A DNA stretch of 64,000 nucleotides from Pseudoflavonifractor capillosus (GTDB taxonomy: Bacteria > Bacillota > Clostridia > Oscillospirales > Oscillospiraceae): the NCBI RefSeq assembly GCF_016899775.1, contig NZ_JACJJE010000002.1, forward strand, positions 1-64,000. Reading direction: 5' to 3'. A program made the position numbers and the translations under genes. The stretch's first letter is position 1, and every line of letters begins with the position of its first letter. Shown one piece after another: positions 1 to 7,240 of the stretch. The notes beneath the pieces were generated by a model. That model ran no database searches, was not told the origin of the DNA, and saw only the letters and a list, made by a program, of their open reading frames with translations.

Positions 1-19
1 AGATGTGTATAAGAGACAG
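1..19 (+). other. Nextera transposase mosaic-end adapter (sequencing artefact)
   Basis: The first 19 bases (AGATGTGTATAAGAGACAG) are identical to the Tn5 mosaic end used in Nextera libraries. They interrupt the spoVAD reading frame at its 5' side and are not genomic. The window therefore starts at a contig end with untrimmed adapter. Confidence 0.97.
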
Positions 20-657
20 GCTTTGGGGAGCGGGCGGGGGTGGTGGTCTCCTCCCACTTCTGCACGGCGGAGCGCCAGTACCGCACTCCCCTGGAGTACG
101 GCTGCCAGCGCACCCCCACCGCCCAGTGGACGGTGACGGGGGCGGGAGCGGTCATTCTCCAGCGGGGGGGAGACGGCCCCTGCATCACCCATGTCACGCC
201 GGGAAAGATCGTGGACAAGGGCGTCACCGACACCAACAACATGGGGGCGGCTATGGCCCCCGCTGCCTATGACACCCTATGCACCCACTTTCAGGACACC
301 GGCCGGGGGCCGGATTTCTACGACTGCATCGTCACCGGCGACCTGGGGGAGCTGGGGGGCGAGCTGCTGTGCGAGCTGTTCCGCCGGGATGGGGTGGACC
401 TCTCCCCCAGCTACACCGACTGCGGCAGGCTGATATTCGACAGCCGGCGCCAGGACGTCCACTGCGGGGGCTCCGGCTGCGGCTGTTCCGCCGCGGTGTT
501 CACCGGCTATCTCCTTCGGGAGCTGCGGGCGGGGCAGATCAAGCACCTGCTGTTCTGCCCCACCGGGGCCCTCCACTCCCCCACCACCGCCTTTCAGGGG
601 GAGAGCATCCCCGGCATCTGCCACGCCGTGGCTGTCTCCGCCCGGCGGGACGGCTGA
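20..657 (+). CDS. spoVAD: Stage V sporulation protein AD (5'-partial)
   Basis: This is the C-terminal two thirds of SpoVAD, a thiolase-fold protein of the SpoVA channel that moves dipicolinic acid into the forespore and releases it at germination. Seen in the sequence: SSHFCTAERQYRTPLEYG, then PTAQWTVTGAGA, and CGGSGCGCSAAV near the end, all typical of the family. The frame is open back to base 20, where adapter replaces the true upstream sequence, so the start is missing. It is followed after 29 bases by spoVAE, the normal spoVA order. It implies a sporulating lineage. Confidence 0.93.
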
Positions 658-686
658 CGGTTTTTTGGGAAAGAAGGGTTTTTTGT

Positions 687-1043
687 ATGGAGTATCTCAA
701 CGCCTTTCTCTGCGGCGGCGCGCTGTGCGCCCTGGGCCAGCTGCTCATTGACAAGACCAAGCTCACCCCCGCCAAAATTCTGGTTTGCTATGTCACCGCC
801 GGGGTGATTCTGAGCGCGCTGGGGATCTACCAGTACGTGGCGGACTGGGGCGGGGCCGGAGCCGCCGTCCCCCTCACCGGATTTGGGAACACCCTGGCCA
901 ATGGGGTGCGGGAGGCTGTGGCCCAGCAGGGGCTTCTGGGGGCTCTCACCGGGGGCATCACCGCCACCGCCGGCGGGATCGCCGCCGCCATCTTCTTCGG
1001 CTTTCTGGTGGCCCTGATTTTCAAGGCCAAGCCGAAGCGCTGA
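687..1043 (+). CDS. spoVAE: Stage V sporulation protein AE
   Basis: A 118-residue hydrophobic protein beginning MEYLNAFLCGGALCALGQLL, with three to four membrane segments and a short basic tail (KAKPKR). Length and the glycine-rich motif TGFGNTLANGV fit SpoVAE, a membrane component of the dipicolinate channel. The ATG at 687 was chosen because the product then matches the family length. The open frame extends upstream, but only inside spoVAD. It is probably cotranscribed with spoVAD under the forespore sigma factor; that promoter lies outside the window. Confidence 0.92.
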   Translation: MEYLNAFLCGGALCALGQLLIDKTKLTPAKILVCYVTAGVILSALGIYQYVADWGGAGAAVPLTGFGNTLANGVREAVAQQGLLGALTGGITATAGGIAAAIFFGFLVALIFKAKPKR

Positions 1044-1046
1044 CAC

Positions 1047-1084
1047 AGAAAAAACGTGCGGGCGGTTTCCATCCGCCCGCACGT
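1047..1084 (-). terminator. Intrinsic terminator of the small minus-strand ORF
   Basis: A perfect 12-bp stem (ACGTGCGGGCGG at 1054-1065 with its complement at 1073-1084) and a 7-nt loop, followed on the minus strand by six T. It directly abuts the stop codon of the 56-residue ORF and may also end the spoVA transcript in the other direction. Confidence 0.85.
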
Positions 1085-1255
1085 CTATTGCTCCGGCCAG
1101 CGGTCCTCCAGCCGCTTGGTCTGGAGGGCCAGCGCGTGGACCCGCTCTCTGGACAGTCCGGTCCAGCGGGCAATCTGCGCTGAGGGAATCAAGGTCTCTT
1201 TCAGCATTCGGACCGCGATCGCCTCCCGGACCCGCGTATCTTCTTCCATACACAT
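1085..1255 (-). CDS. Small hypothetical protein with HTH-like C-terminus
   Basis: Product of 56 residues, starting at the ATG of MCMEEDTRVREAIAV. An AAAGGAGAG ribosome site lies about 7 nt upstream of that ATG; a longer open frame exists but lacks a site at the right distance. The C-terminal stretch IPSAQIARWTGLSRERVHAL looks like a helix-turn-helix segment and resembles the tail often found on Rpn/PD-(D/E)XK transposase-like nucleases, but the nuclease domain is absent. The well-placed ribosome site and the terminator fused to its stop codon argue that it is a real gene. The function is unknown; a small DNA-binding regulator is a guess. Confidence 0.55.
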   Translation of the reverse strand: MCMEEDTRVREAIAVRMLKETLIPSAQIARWTGLSRERVHALALQTKRLEDRWPEQ

Positions 1256-1379
1256 ATACATCTCTCCTTTATCCAACCGCTCTGCCTATTATTGGTGTAT
1301 TCTTTTCCTGTATTCCCTCTTCATCCCCGCTCTGCCGGTATTAAAGCATGTATAACTATCATAACTCACACGCGTGTAT

Positions 1380-1400
1380 TGCACAATATTTTTAAGTGCA
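1380..1400. promoter_or_regulatory. Possible operator in the divergent regulator region
   Basis: An inverted repeat TGCAC-N11-GTGCA with an AT-rich centre lies between the small minus-strand ORF and the first XRE regulator. Sites of this form are typical for XRE repressors. This is seen in sequence; the binding protein is inferred from position only. Confidence 0.4.
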
Positions 1401-1466
1401 TTGAACACTGTTTTTGAAACTGACCATCTCTTATGCTGAGTGCATCAAACGCAGGAGGGTATGGGC

Positions 1467-1823
1467 ATGCGACAGACCTATAAGCCAAGCAACGTGGAAA
1501 TCGGCGCCCGAATCCGCGCCGCCCGGGAGGCCGCCGCTCTGACCAGGGAGCGCTTTGCCGAGCTGACGGGCATTTCCGCCCAATTCGCGGCAGACCTGGA
1601 GCGCGGGCGTACCGGGGCCTCTCTGGAGACTATCAGCCGGATCTGTCTGGCGCTGGGCGTCTCAGCGGACCAGCTCCTGCTGGGCGCGCTTCCCGAACCT
1701 GGGGACGAGGCCCGTCAGATCCAGGCCATGCTGGAGGAGGTCAATCCCAAATACCGCCCCTATCTGATCTCCTCCCTCCGCAGCCAGATCGAGCTGATCC
1801 AGGCGCTGGAACAGCCGGACTGA
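1467..1823 (+). CDS. XRE-family transcriptional regulator (first of a tandem pair)
   Basis: A 118-residue protein with an N-terminal HTH_3/XRE domain (about residues 9-70; IGARIRAAREAAALTRERFA, then GISAQFAADLERG) and a C-terminal tail SSLRSQIELIQALEQ. The ATG at 1467 has AGGAGG 8 nt upstream; the ATG at 1461 is only 2 nt from that site and was rejected. Sixteen bases downstream begins a paralogue with the same tail motif, so the two genes look like a local duplication. Target genes are unknown; autoregulation through the palindrome upstream is plausible. Confidence 0.85.
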   Translation: MRQTYKPSNVEIGARIRAAREAAALTRERFAELTGISAQFAADLERGRTGASLETISRICLALGVSADQLLLGALPEPGDEARQIQAMLEEVNPKYRPYLISSLRSQIELIQALEQPD

Positions 1824-1838
1824 TGGGAGGTGTCCTCG

Positions 1839-2207
1839 ATGGCGCGCACTTACACCCAGCTGAATCGGGAATTGGGCTCCCGCATTCGAGCCAGACGGGA
1901 GGCCCTTGGGATCAGCCGGGAGGCGCTGGCGGAACGGCTGGATGTAACTCCCCACTATCTGGGCGAGGTGGAGCGGGGCAGCACCGGCCTGGCCCTGCCC
2001 ACCTATAAACGGGTATGCGAGGTATTGGGCGTTCAGGACAGCTTTCTTCTGTTTGGAGAGCAGGCTCCCGCCCGGGCCTCCGCGGAGGAGATTCGAAACT
2101 TTCTCTCCGGCGTCTCTCCCTGCCTCTATCCCCGCCTGATGGCCTCCCTCCGCAGCCAGATCGAGCTGATTGAAGCGGCGGAGCACCTGGGCACAGAATC
2201 AGTATAA
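1839..2207 (+). CDS. XRE-family transcriptional regulator (second of a tandem pair)
   Basis: A 122-residue XRE regulator: HTH domain at about residues 9-75 (IRARREALGISREALAERL, VTPHYLGEVERG) and the same C-terminal signature as its neighbour (MASLRSQIELIEAAE). The ATG at 1839 has GGGAGG 8 nt before it. It shares the neighbour's architecture but with clear divergence, so the duplication is not recent. A strong terminator follows. Both may be subunits that pair through the conserved tail; that is inference. Confidence 0.86.
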   Translation: MARTYTQLNRELGSRIRARREALGISREALAERLDVTPHYLGEVERGSTGLALPTYKRVCEVLGVQDSFLLFGEQAPARASAEEIRNFLSGVSPCLYPRLMASLRSQIELIEAAEHLGTESV

Positions 2208-2232
2208 TCCGCTCCCCCGTCGAAAACAGGCG

Positions 2233-2266
2233 AAACGCCGTCCCGGACTGCCGGGACGGCGTTTTT
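2233..2266 (+). terminator. Intrinsic terminator after the XRE pair
   Basis: A 14-bp perfect stem (AAACGCCGTCCCGG and complement) with a 4-nt loop, followed by T5. Confidence 0.92.
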
Positions 2267-2319
2267 GGTCCTATCAGCTCCCAAATTTGCCACAAACTCC
2301 CCCAAACTGTGCCGGGGGG

Positions 2320-2348
2320 TTGCCAAACCGGCCATTCTCGGCTATAAT
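2320..2348 (+). promoter_or_regulatory. Sigma-A promoter of the YitT gene
   Basis: TTGCCA and a perfect TATAAT separated by exactly 17 bp. The expected start point, near 2355, lies upstream of the AAAGGAG ribosome site at 2369-2375. This supports translation from the TTG at 2384 and not from the GTG at 2357, which would be almost leaderless. Confidence 0.85.
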
Positions 2349-2383
2349 AGAAGTGCGTGGAAGGCATCAAAGGAGTTGTTATT

Positions 2384-3025
2384 TTGTTTTCCCTCATAAA
2401 GCCGAAGAAATGTGCCCTGGCCCTGCTGGGCAGCGCCATTCTTGCCTTCGGCCTGTACAATGTCCATGCCCTGTCCGGTGTGACCGAGGGCGGTGTGCTG
2501 GGCATGACCCTGTTCCTGTACCACTGGTTGGGACTCTCCCCGGCGGTGACGGGACTGGTGATGAACGCAATCTGTTATCTCATGGGCTGGAAGCTGCTGG
2601 GAAAGGAGTTTATCGCCTACTCCATCGTGGCGGGGGGCGGATTCTCCGTGTTCTATGCCATTGTGGAGCAGTTTGACCCCCTGTGGCCCCAGCTGGCCGA
2701 CCACCCCCTGCTGGCGGCGGTGCTGGGCGCCCTGTTTGTGGGCTGTGGCGTGGGGCTGAGCGTCCGGGCCGGCGGCGCGCCGGGCGGCGACGACGCCCTG
2801 GCCATGAGCATTTCCAAGCTCACCCGCTGGGACATCCAGTGGGCCTACCTCATCAGCGACCTGGTGGTGCTGGCCCTGTCCGCCACCTACATCGACCTGA
2901 GCCGGCTGGGCTGCTCCCTGCTGACCGTGATTCTGTCCGGTCAGATCATCGGCCTGGTACAGCGAGTGGGCCGACGAGAAGATGCTCCAGTGAAGGCGGA
3001 AGCCGCCGTTGAAGAACAGCTGTAA
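2384..3025 (+). CDS. YitT family membrane protein
   Basis: A 213-residue integral membrane protein with about five helices and the family pattern: LSGVTEGGVLGMTLFLYHWLG near the N-terminus and a glycine/aspartate-rich turn (GGAPGGDDALAMSISK) in the second half. YitT proteins are conserved in Firmicutes; their transport function is not established. TTG at 2384 is the preferred start because AAAGGAG lies 8 nt upstream and the promoter leaves little room for the earlier GTG. A short hydrophilic tail (KAEAAVEEQL) closes the protein. It is monocistronic, between two terminators. Confidence 0.85.
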   Translation: MFSLIKPKKCALALLGSAILAFGLYNVHALSGVTEGGVLGMTLFLYHWLGLSPAVTGLVMNAICYLMGWKLLGKEFIAYSIVAGGGFSVFYAIVEQFDPLWPQLADHPLLAAVLGALFVGCGVGLSVRAGGAPGGDDALAMSISKLTRWDIQWAYLISDLVVLALSATYIDLSRLGCSLLTVILSGQIIGLVQRVGRREDAPVKAEAAVEEQL

Positions 3026-3119
3026 CTGATATCGCGCGGGGCGTGTAAAAACTTCCACGCCATGCCAGGTCTCAAATTTCCGCTTTGGGCGGACCCCGCG
3101 CAGGCAACCAGAAACACGC

Positions 3120-3182
3120 GGCCCCTTAAGGGGTCCGGAGGGGAGAAACATCCGCTTCGGACGGCCTTAAGGGGCCTTTTTC
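3120..3182 (+). terminator. Long intrinsic terminator after YitT
   Basis: The outer stem GGCCCCTTAAGG pairs with CCTTAAGGGGCC, an inner TCCG/CGGA stem lies inside, and T6 follows. It separates YitT from the convergent cysK. Confidence 0.88.
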
Positions 3183-3191
3183 TATATTCTG

Positions 3192-4121
3192 TTATGCAAA
3201 CATGGCGGAGGACAGGTACCGGTCCCCGGAGTCGGGCAGAACCACCACGATGGTCTTTCCGGCATATTCCGGCTTTTTGGCCAGCTCGCCCGCCGCCCAC
3301 AGGGCGGCTCCCGAGGAGATCCCCACCAGAATGCCCTCGGTCCGGACAATCTCCCGGCCGGTGGCCAGGGCGTCCTGGTCCGTCACCCGGATCACCTGAT
3401 CATAGATGGAGCGGTCCAGGGTGTCCGGAATGAAGTTGGCCCCGATGCCCTGGATCTGGTGGGGGCCCGCCTGCCCGCCGGAGAGGAGGGGGGATGCGTC
3501 GGGCTCCACCGCCGCCACCTGGAGGGCAGGGTTCTGCTCCTTCAAGTACCGGGCGGTGCCGGAGATGGTGCCGCCGGTGCCCACCGCGGCCACAAACACG
3601 TCCACCTTGCCGTCCGTATCCGCCCAGATCTCCGGGCCGGTGGTGCGGTAGTGGGCCTCCGGGTTGGCGGGGTTGCCGAACTGGTCGGGGATGAAGCTGC
3701 CGGGTAGCTCCCGGGCCAGCTCCTGGGCCTTGTCCACCGCCCCCTGCATGCCCTGGGCCCCGGGGGTGAGGACCAGCTCCGCCCCGTAGGCGGCCAGCAT
3801 GGCCCGGCGCTCGGCGCTCATGGTGTCGGGCATGGTGAGGATCACCCGGTAGCCCCGGGCGGCCGCCACACTGGCCAGACCGATGCCCGTGTTGCCGGAG
3901 GTGGGCTCGATGATGACTCCGCCGGGCTTCAGGAGCCCCTTCTCCTCCGCGTCCAGAATCATGGACAGGCCCACCCGGTCCTTGGCGGAGCCGGCGGGGT
4001 TGAGATATTCCAGCTTGGCCAGCACCCGGGCCTGAAACTGGTGCTTGGCGCCGTAGCGGTTCAGCTCCAGCAGGGGGGTGTGACCGATCAGTTCTTCCAG
4101 ATTGTGCGCAATGGCAGGCAT
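3192..4121 (-). CDS. cysK: Cysteine synthase A (O-acetylserine sulfhydrylase)
   Basis: A 309-residue PLP enzyme that makes L-cysteine from O-acetylserine and sulfide in the cytoplasm. The PLP lysine is K47 in NPAGSAKDR (the usual form is NPGGSVKDR). The substrate loop TSGNTG is at 74-79, the phosphate loop GTGGTISG lies mid-protein, and the C-terminus has LVGISSGAA and [17 protein letters not shown] precedes the ATG. It has its own sigma-A promoter; no cysE lies nearby, so serine acetylation must be encoded elsewhere. Confidence 0.95.
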   Translation of the reverse strand: MPAIAHNLEELIGHTPLLELNRYGAKHQFQARVLAKLEYLNPAGSAKDRVGLSMILDAEEKGLLKPGGVIIEPTSGNTGIGLASVAAARGYRVILTMPDTMSAERRAMLAAYGAELVLTPGAQGMQGAVDKAQELARELPGSFIPDQFGNPANPEAHYRTTGPEIWADTDGKVDVFVAAVGTGGTISGTARYLKEQNPALQVAAVEPDASPLLSGGQAGPHQIQGIGANFIPDTLDRSIYDQVIRVTDQDALATGREIVRTEGILVGISSGAALWAAGELAKKPEYAGKTIVVVLPDSGDRYLSSAMFA

Positions 4122-4152
4122 AGCAGTTCCCTCCTATGGAATGTCTGAACCG

Positions 4153-4181
4153 ATCATACTACTGAAACGATAGGTTGTCAA
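4153..4181 (-). promoter_or_regulatory. Sigma-A promoter of cysK
   Basis: On the minus strand, TTGACA (4176-4181) and TATGAT (4153-4158) with a 17-bp spacer, about 30 bp upstream of the cysK start codon. Confidence 0.85.
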
Positions 4182-4190
4182 CGGTTCCCC

Positions 4191-4218
4191 TTGCAAAGAC
4201 GGCGGGATTCCGTATAAT
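4191..4218 (+). promoter_or_regulatory. Sigma-A promoter of the patatin-like gene
   Basis: TTGCAA and TATAAT with a 16-bp spacer, about 60 bp upstream of the start codon. It diverges from the cysK promoter. Confidence 0.78.
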
Positions 4219-4277
4219 AAAAGACATGGGGCGGCTCTCAGCCGCTTCTTCCGGCAAACGAAAAGGAGGAGCAAAGC

Positions 4278-5129
4278 ATGAAAGTCGGACTGGTGCTGGA
4301 GGGCGGGGCCCTCCGGACCATTTTTTCCACCGGCGTCTTTGACGCCCTGCTGGAGAAGAACGTGATGGCGGACTATGTGGTGGGGGTGTCCGCCGGGATC
4401 GCCTACGGGGTGAGCTATGTCTCCAAGCAGCCCCGGCGGAACCTGGAGATCCTGACCCGGTTTGTGAACGACCGGCGGTACATGGGCCTGAACAACCTGG
4501 TGGACCGGCACAACCGCAGCTACTTCGGTCTGGAGTTCTCCTACTGCACCATCCCCAACGAGCTGGTGCCCTTTGACTACCAGACCTTCGAGGCGTTCCC
4601 CGGCCATGTGGAGGCTGGGGTGACCAACCTGGAGACCGGCGAGGCCGAATACAAGGAGGTCACCACCGAGGACAAGCACTTCCGCCTCCTCCAGGCCACC
4701 TGCGCCATGCCCCTTATGTTCCCGGTATTTCACCTGGACGGCAAGCCCTATCTGGACGGGGGCGCGGCCGACGCGGTGCCCTACCGCCGGGCCTTTGTGC
4801 AGGGGTGCGACCGGGTGGTGGTCATCCTCACCAAGCCCCGGAGCTTTGTCCGAAAGCCGGAAAAGCTTCTCCCCTTGATCCAGCGCCGCTACCGGGAGTA
4901 CCCCAACTTCTGCCGCACCATGGAGGAGCGGCCGGAGCGGGACAACCGGAGCCGTGCGGAACTGTTTCAGCTGGAGAAGGAGGGCAAGGCCCTGGTCATC
5001 GCCCCCAACACCCTCCACGGGGTGGGGCGCATCGAGCACAACGTGGACAAGCTGCGCATGCTGTGGGCCGAGGGCTATCAGCAGGGCATGGAGAACATGG
5101 AGCAGATCCGCTCCTTCATGGATCGATGA
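4278..5129 (+). CDS. Patatin-like phospholipase family protein
   Basis: A 283-residue serine hydrolase of the patatin/RssA-like family. It shows the glycine-rich oxyanion loop LEGGALR at 7-13, nucleophile S38 in GVSAG and catalytic aspartate D160 in LDGG, so the Ser-Asp dyad is intact. There is no signal peptide or membrane segment, so it is probably cytoplasmic. Family members act on phospholipids or acyl esters; the substrate here is unknown. AAAGGAGGA lies upstream of the ATG. Its last 14 bases overlap the tail of a convergent small gene. Confidence 0.88.
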   Translation: MKVGLVLEGGALRTIFSTGVFDALLEKNVMADYVVGVSAGIAYGVSYVSKQPRRNLEILTRFVNDRRYMGLNNLVDRHNRSYFGLEFSYCTIPNELVPFDYQTFEAFPGHVEAGVTNLETGEAEYKEVTTEDKHFRLLQATCAMPLMFPVFHLDGKPYLDGGAADAVPYRRAFVQGCDRVVVILTKPRSFVRKPEKLLPLIQRRYREYPNFCRTMEERPERDNRSRAELFQLEKEGKALVIAPNTLHGVGRIEHNVDKLRMLWAEGYQQGMENMEQIRSFMDR

Positions 5130-5298
5130 CTGGCCCCTCCCCAGGGGCATCCAGGGCAAAGGCGTCCAGCATCTCCCCCAGCAGGGAGAAGAAGGCGGCC
5201 ATCCGTTCCAGCTCCTCCCGGGAGCGGCCCTGAGCCAACGCGGCGGCGGCCGCCGCCGCTCCAGAGATCAGCGGGCCGGAGGGCAGAGAAAAGGACAT
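5116..5298 (-). CDS. Small conserved protein, DUF6774-like
   Basis: A 60-residue protein starting MSFSLPSGPLISGAAAAAA, with a second half (SREELERMAAFFSLLGEMLD) that resembles the small clostridial DUF6774 proteins, in which a short alanine-rich helix is followed by an EL..L..FF..LGD-type motif. GGGGAGGTG precedes the ATG at 5298; the longer upstream open frame has no ribosome site. Function unknown. Its 3' end overlaps that of the patatin gene by 14 bp on the opposite strand. Confidence 0.6.
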   Translation of the reverse strand: MSFSLPSGPLISGAAAAAAALAQGRSREELERMAAFFSLLGEMLDAFALDAPGEGPVIDP

Positions 5299-5398
5299 GG
5301 CAAACACCTCCCCGTGGAATCTATGCGGACAGGTCTGTTTTTGATGCACGATGCTCCGGCACAGAAAAAGAAATCAGAAATAAGCGGAGGGATTTAAT

Positions 5399-5818
5399 AT
5401 GGCAAAAATTGTGGTGATCGACGGCCAGGGCGGCCGGCTTGGAAAGCTGCTGGTGGAGGAAGTAAAGGCCCGCCTGCCCCAGGCGGAGCTGCTGGCCATC
5501 GGCACCAACGGCATCGCCTCCTCCGCCATGCAGAAGGCCGGGGCTTCCCAGGTGGCCACGGGAGAAAACCCGGTGGTCCGGGGCGTCATGGACGCAGACG
5601 TGGTGCTGGGCCCCCTTGGCATCGTGGTGGCCCACGCCATTCTGGGCGAGGTGACTCCTAAAATAGCCGAAGCGGTGGGGGGCTGCCGGGCCAAGAAATT
5701 CCTCGTCCCCATGAACAGCTGCGGCGTGGTGGTGGCCGGAGTGCAGGAGCTGAGCCTGTCCGCCCACGTGCGTCAGGCGGTAGACCGGGCGGTGGAATTT
5801 TTGGAGGGCGCATCATAA
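5399..5818 (+). CDS. DUF3842 family protein
   Basis: A 139-residue soluble protein that opens with a nucleotide-binding-like strand-loop (MAKIVVIDGQGGRLGKLL) and contains ADVVLGPLGIVVAHAILGEV and NSCGVVVAGV, the hallmarks of DUF3842. The family occurs in anaerobic Firmicutes, often beside CooT-like proteins, and has no assigned function. AGCGGAGGG lies about 8 nt before the ATG. It is monocistronic and ends in a bidirectional terminator shared with rpmB. Confidence 0.85.
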   Translation: MAKIVVIDGQGGRLGKLLVEEVKARLPQAELLAIGTNGIASSAMQKAGASQVATGENPVVRGVMDADVVLGPLGIVVAHAILGEVTPKIAEAVGGCRAKKFLVPMNSCGVVVAGVQELSLSAHVRQAVDRAVEFLEGAS

Positions 5819-5824
5819 AAAAGG

Positions 5825-5854
5825 AAATCCCCTGTGGAATACCACAGGGGATTT
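5825..5854. terminator. Bidirectional terminator between DUF3842 and rpmB
   Basis: A perfect 13-bp stem (AAATCCCCTGTGG and complement) with loop AATA and A/T runs on both sides, lying between two convergent genes. Confidence 0.85.
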
Positions 5855-5871
5855 AACTTGCCATATACCGA

Positions 5872-6060
5872 TCACACAGCGCGGGTGACCTTACCGGAAC
5901 GGAGGCATCTGGTGCAGACGTACACGTGAGTGGGAGTTCCCTTCACGATCGCCTTCACGCGCTTCACGTTGGGCTTCCAGGTGCGGTTGGAACGGCGGTG
6001 GGAGTGGGAGACCTGGATGCCGAAGGTGACGCCCTTGTCGCAGAATTCGCATTTGGCCAT
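5872..6060 (-). CDS. rpmB: 50S ribosomal protein L28
   Basis: A 62-residue basic protein starting MAKCEFCDKGVTFGIQVSHSH, with two CxxC pairs (CEFC and CTRC) that make a zinc-binding C+ form of L28. The sequence SNRTWKPNVKRVKA is diagnostic. It sits on the surface of the 50S subunit near the exit site. The start at 6060 follows GAGGAGGTAAGCAAC; the longer open frame upstream is spurious. It has its own promoter, divergent from hprK. Confidence 0.96.
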   Translation of the reverse strand: MAKCEFCDKGVTFGIQVSHSHRRSNRTWKPNVKRVKAIVKGTPTHVYVCTRCLRSGKVTRAV

Positions 6061-6113
6061 GTTGCTTACCTCCTCGCTATGAGAGTACGCTTTCCAATGA
6101 AGCATCGAATGAT

Positions 6114-6142
6114 ATATTACCAGATATTTTAGGGAAATGCAA
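6114..6142 (-). promoter_or_regulatory. Sigma-A promoter of rpmB
   Basis: On the minus strand, TTGCAT (6137-6142) and TAATAT (6114-6119) with a 17-bp spacer. Confidence 0.7.
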
Positions 6143-6217
6143 GGATTTTTTTCAAAGGGGCCGAAATTTTTTTGCCGCGTTCCGGCCGAAAGAACCGGCA
6201 GAAAACGCCGGGAGCCC

Positions 6218-6246
6218 TTGCGAAATGGAAGGAGATAGGATATACT
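6218..6246 (+). promoter_or_regulatory. Sigma-A promoter of hprK
   Basis: TTGCGA and TATACT with a 17-bp spacer, 41 bp before the hprK start codon. Confidence 0.75.
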
Positions 6247-6287
6247 AAGCAAAAGCGCCAAGTGACGAAGCGAAGGAGGACGATCCA

Positions 6288-7238
6288 ATGGCAGAACATA
6301 CGAAAAGCGTAAAGCTGGGAGAGATCATCCGGGAATTTGATCTGGAGATTCTCCATAAGGGGCCCGACTATGAGGACACCCCCCTGACCACACTGGATGT
6401 AAACCGGCCCGGCCTGCCCCTGAGCGGCTTTTTTGAGCACTTTGACACCCGGCGGCTGCTGGTCATCGGCCTGACGGAGCACACCTTCCTGAACCAGATG
6501 ACCCCTGAGGAGCGGCGGACCAGCTTTGACAAACTGCTGTCCTATCCGGTTCCGGCCCTGATCCTCACCCGTGCTCTGGAGCCCTACCCCGAGTGTATGG
6601 AGATGGCCATTAAGCATGACCGCACCGTGCTGCGCACGGCGGAGCACACCTCCGCCTTTATGAGCCGCCTCATCGGCAGCCTGTTCAATCACCTGGCTCC
6701 CCAGATCACCCGCTCCGGCGTGCTCATGGAGATCTACGGCGAAGGGGTGCTCATCCAAGGGGAATCCGGCGTGGGCAAGAGCGAGGTGGCCATTGAACTC
6801 ATCCAGCGGGGCCACCGGATCATCGCCGACGACGCGGTGGAGATCAAGGTGACCAATCACAACACCCTTATGGGCAGCGCCCCGGATCTGATCCGCCACT
6901 ACATGGAGCTGAGGGGCATCGGCGTGGTGGATGTGCGCAGCCTGTTCGGCATGCGGGTCACCAAAATGGAGCAGGAAATCGAGCTGGTAGTCACTCTGGA
7001 GCCCTGGGATGACCACGCGGTGTATGACCGGTTCGGCCTGGAAGGGGCCACCACCGAAATTTTGGATGTGGAGGTCCCGGCCGTCACCATCCCGGTGAAG
7101 CCCGGCCGAAACCTGGCCAGCATCCTGGAGGTTGCAGCCATCAACAACCGCAGCCGGAAACTGGGCCACAACGCTGCCCTGGAGCTGACACAGCGGATGG
7201 ACGAGCACTTCAAAAAGCTCATGGACGAGGAGGGCTGA
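6288..7238 (+). CDS. hprK: HPr kinase/phosphorylase
   Basis: A 316-residue bifunctional enzyme that phosphorylates or dephosphorylates Ser46 of HPr, the switch for CcpA-type catabolite control in Firmicutes. The N-terminal domain covers about residues 1-130. The Walker A loop GESGVGKS is at 158-165, catalytic IADDAVEI at about 179-186, and the C-terminal signature KPGRNLASILEVAAINNR comes later. GAAGGAGGA precedes the ATG. A glucokinase gene starts 2 bases after its stop, so the pair forms a carbon-metabolism operon. Confidence 0.96.
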   Translation: MAEHTKSVKLGEIIREFDLEILHKGPDYEDTPLTTLDVNRPGLPLSGFFEHFDTRRLLVIGLTEHTFLNQMTPEERRTSFDKLLSYPVPALILTRALEPYPECMEMAIKHDRTVLRTAEHTSAFMSRLIGSLFNHLAPQITRSGVLMEIYGEGVLIQGESGVGKSEVAIELIQRGHRIIADDAVEIKVTNHNTLMGSAPDLIRHYMELRGIGVVDVRSLFGMRVTKMEQEIELVVTLEPWDDHAVYDRFGLEGATTEILDVEVPAVTIPVKPGRNLASILEVAAINNRSRKLGHNAALELTQRMDEHFKKLMDEEG

Positions 7239-7240
7239 CC

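Noticed and set aside
2357-2383. GTG at 2357 as start of the YitT gene
   Set aside because: It lies about 2 bases from the predicted transcription start and has no ribosome site, whereas TTG at 2384 has AAAGGAG at the right distance.
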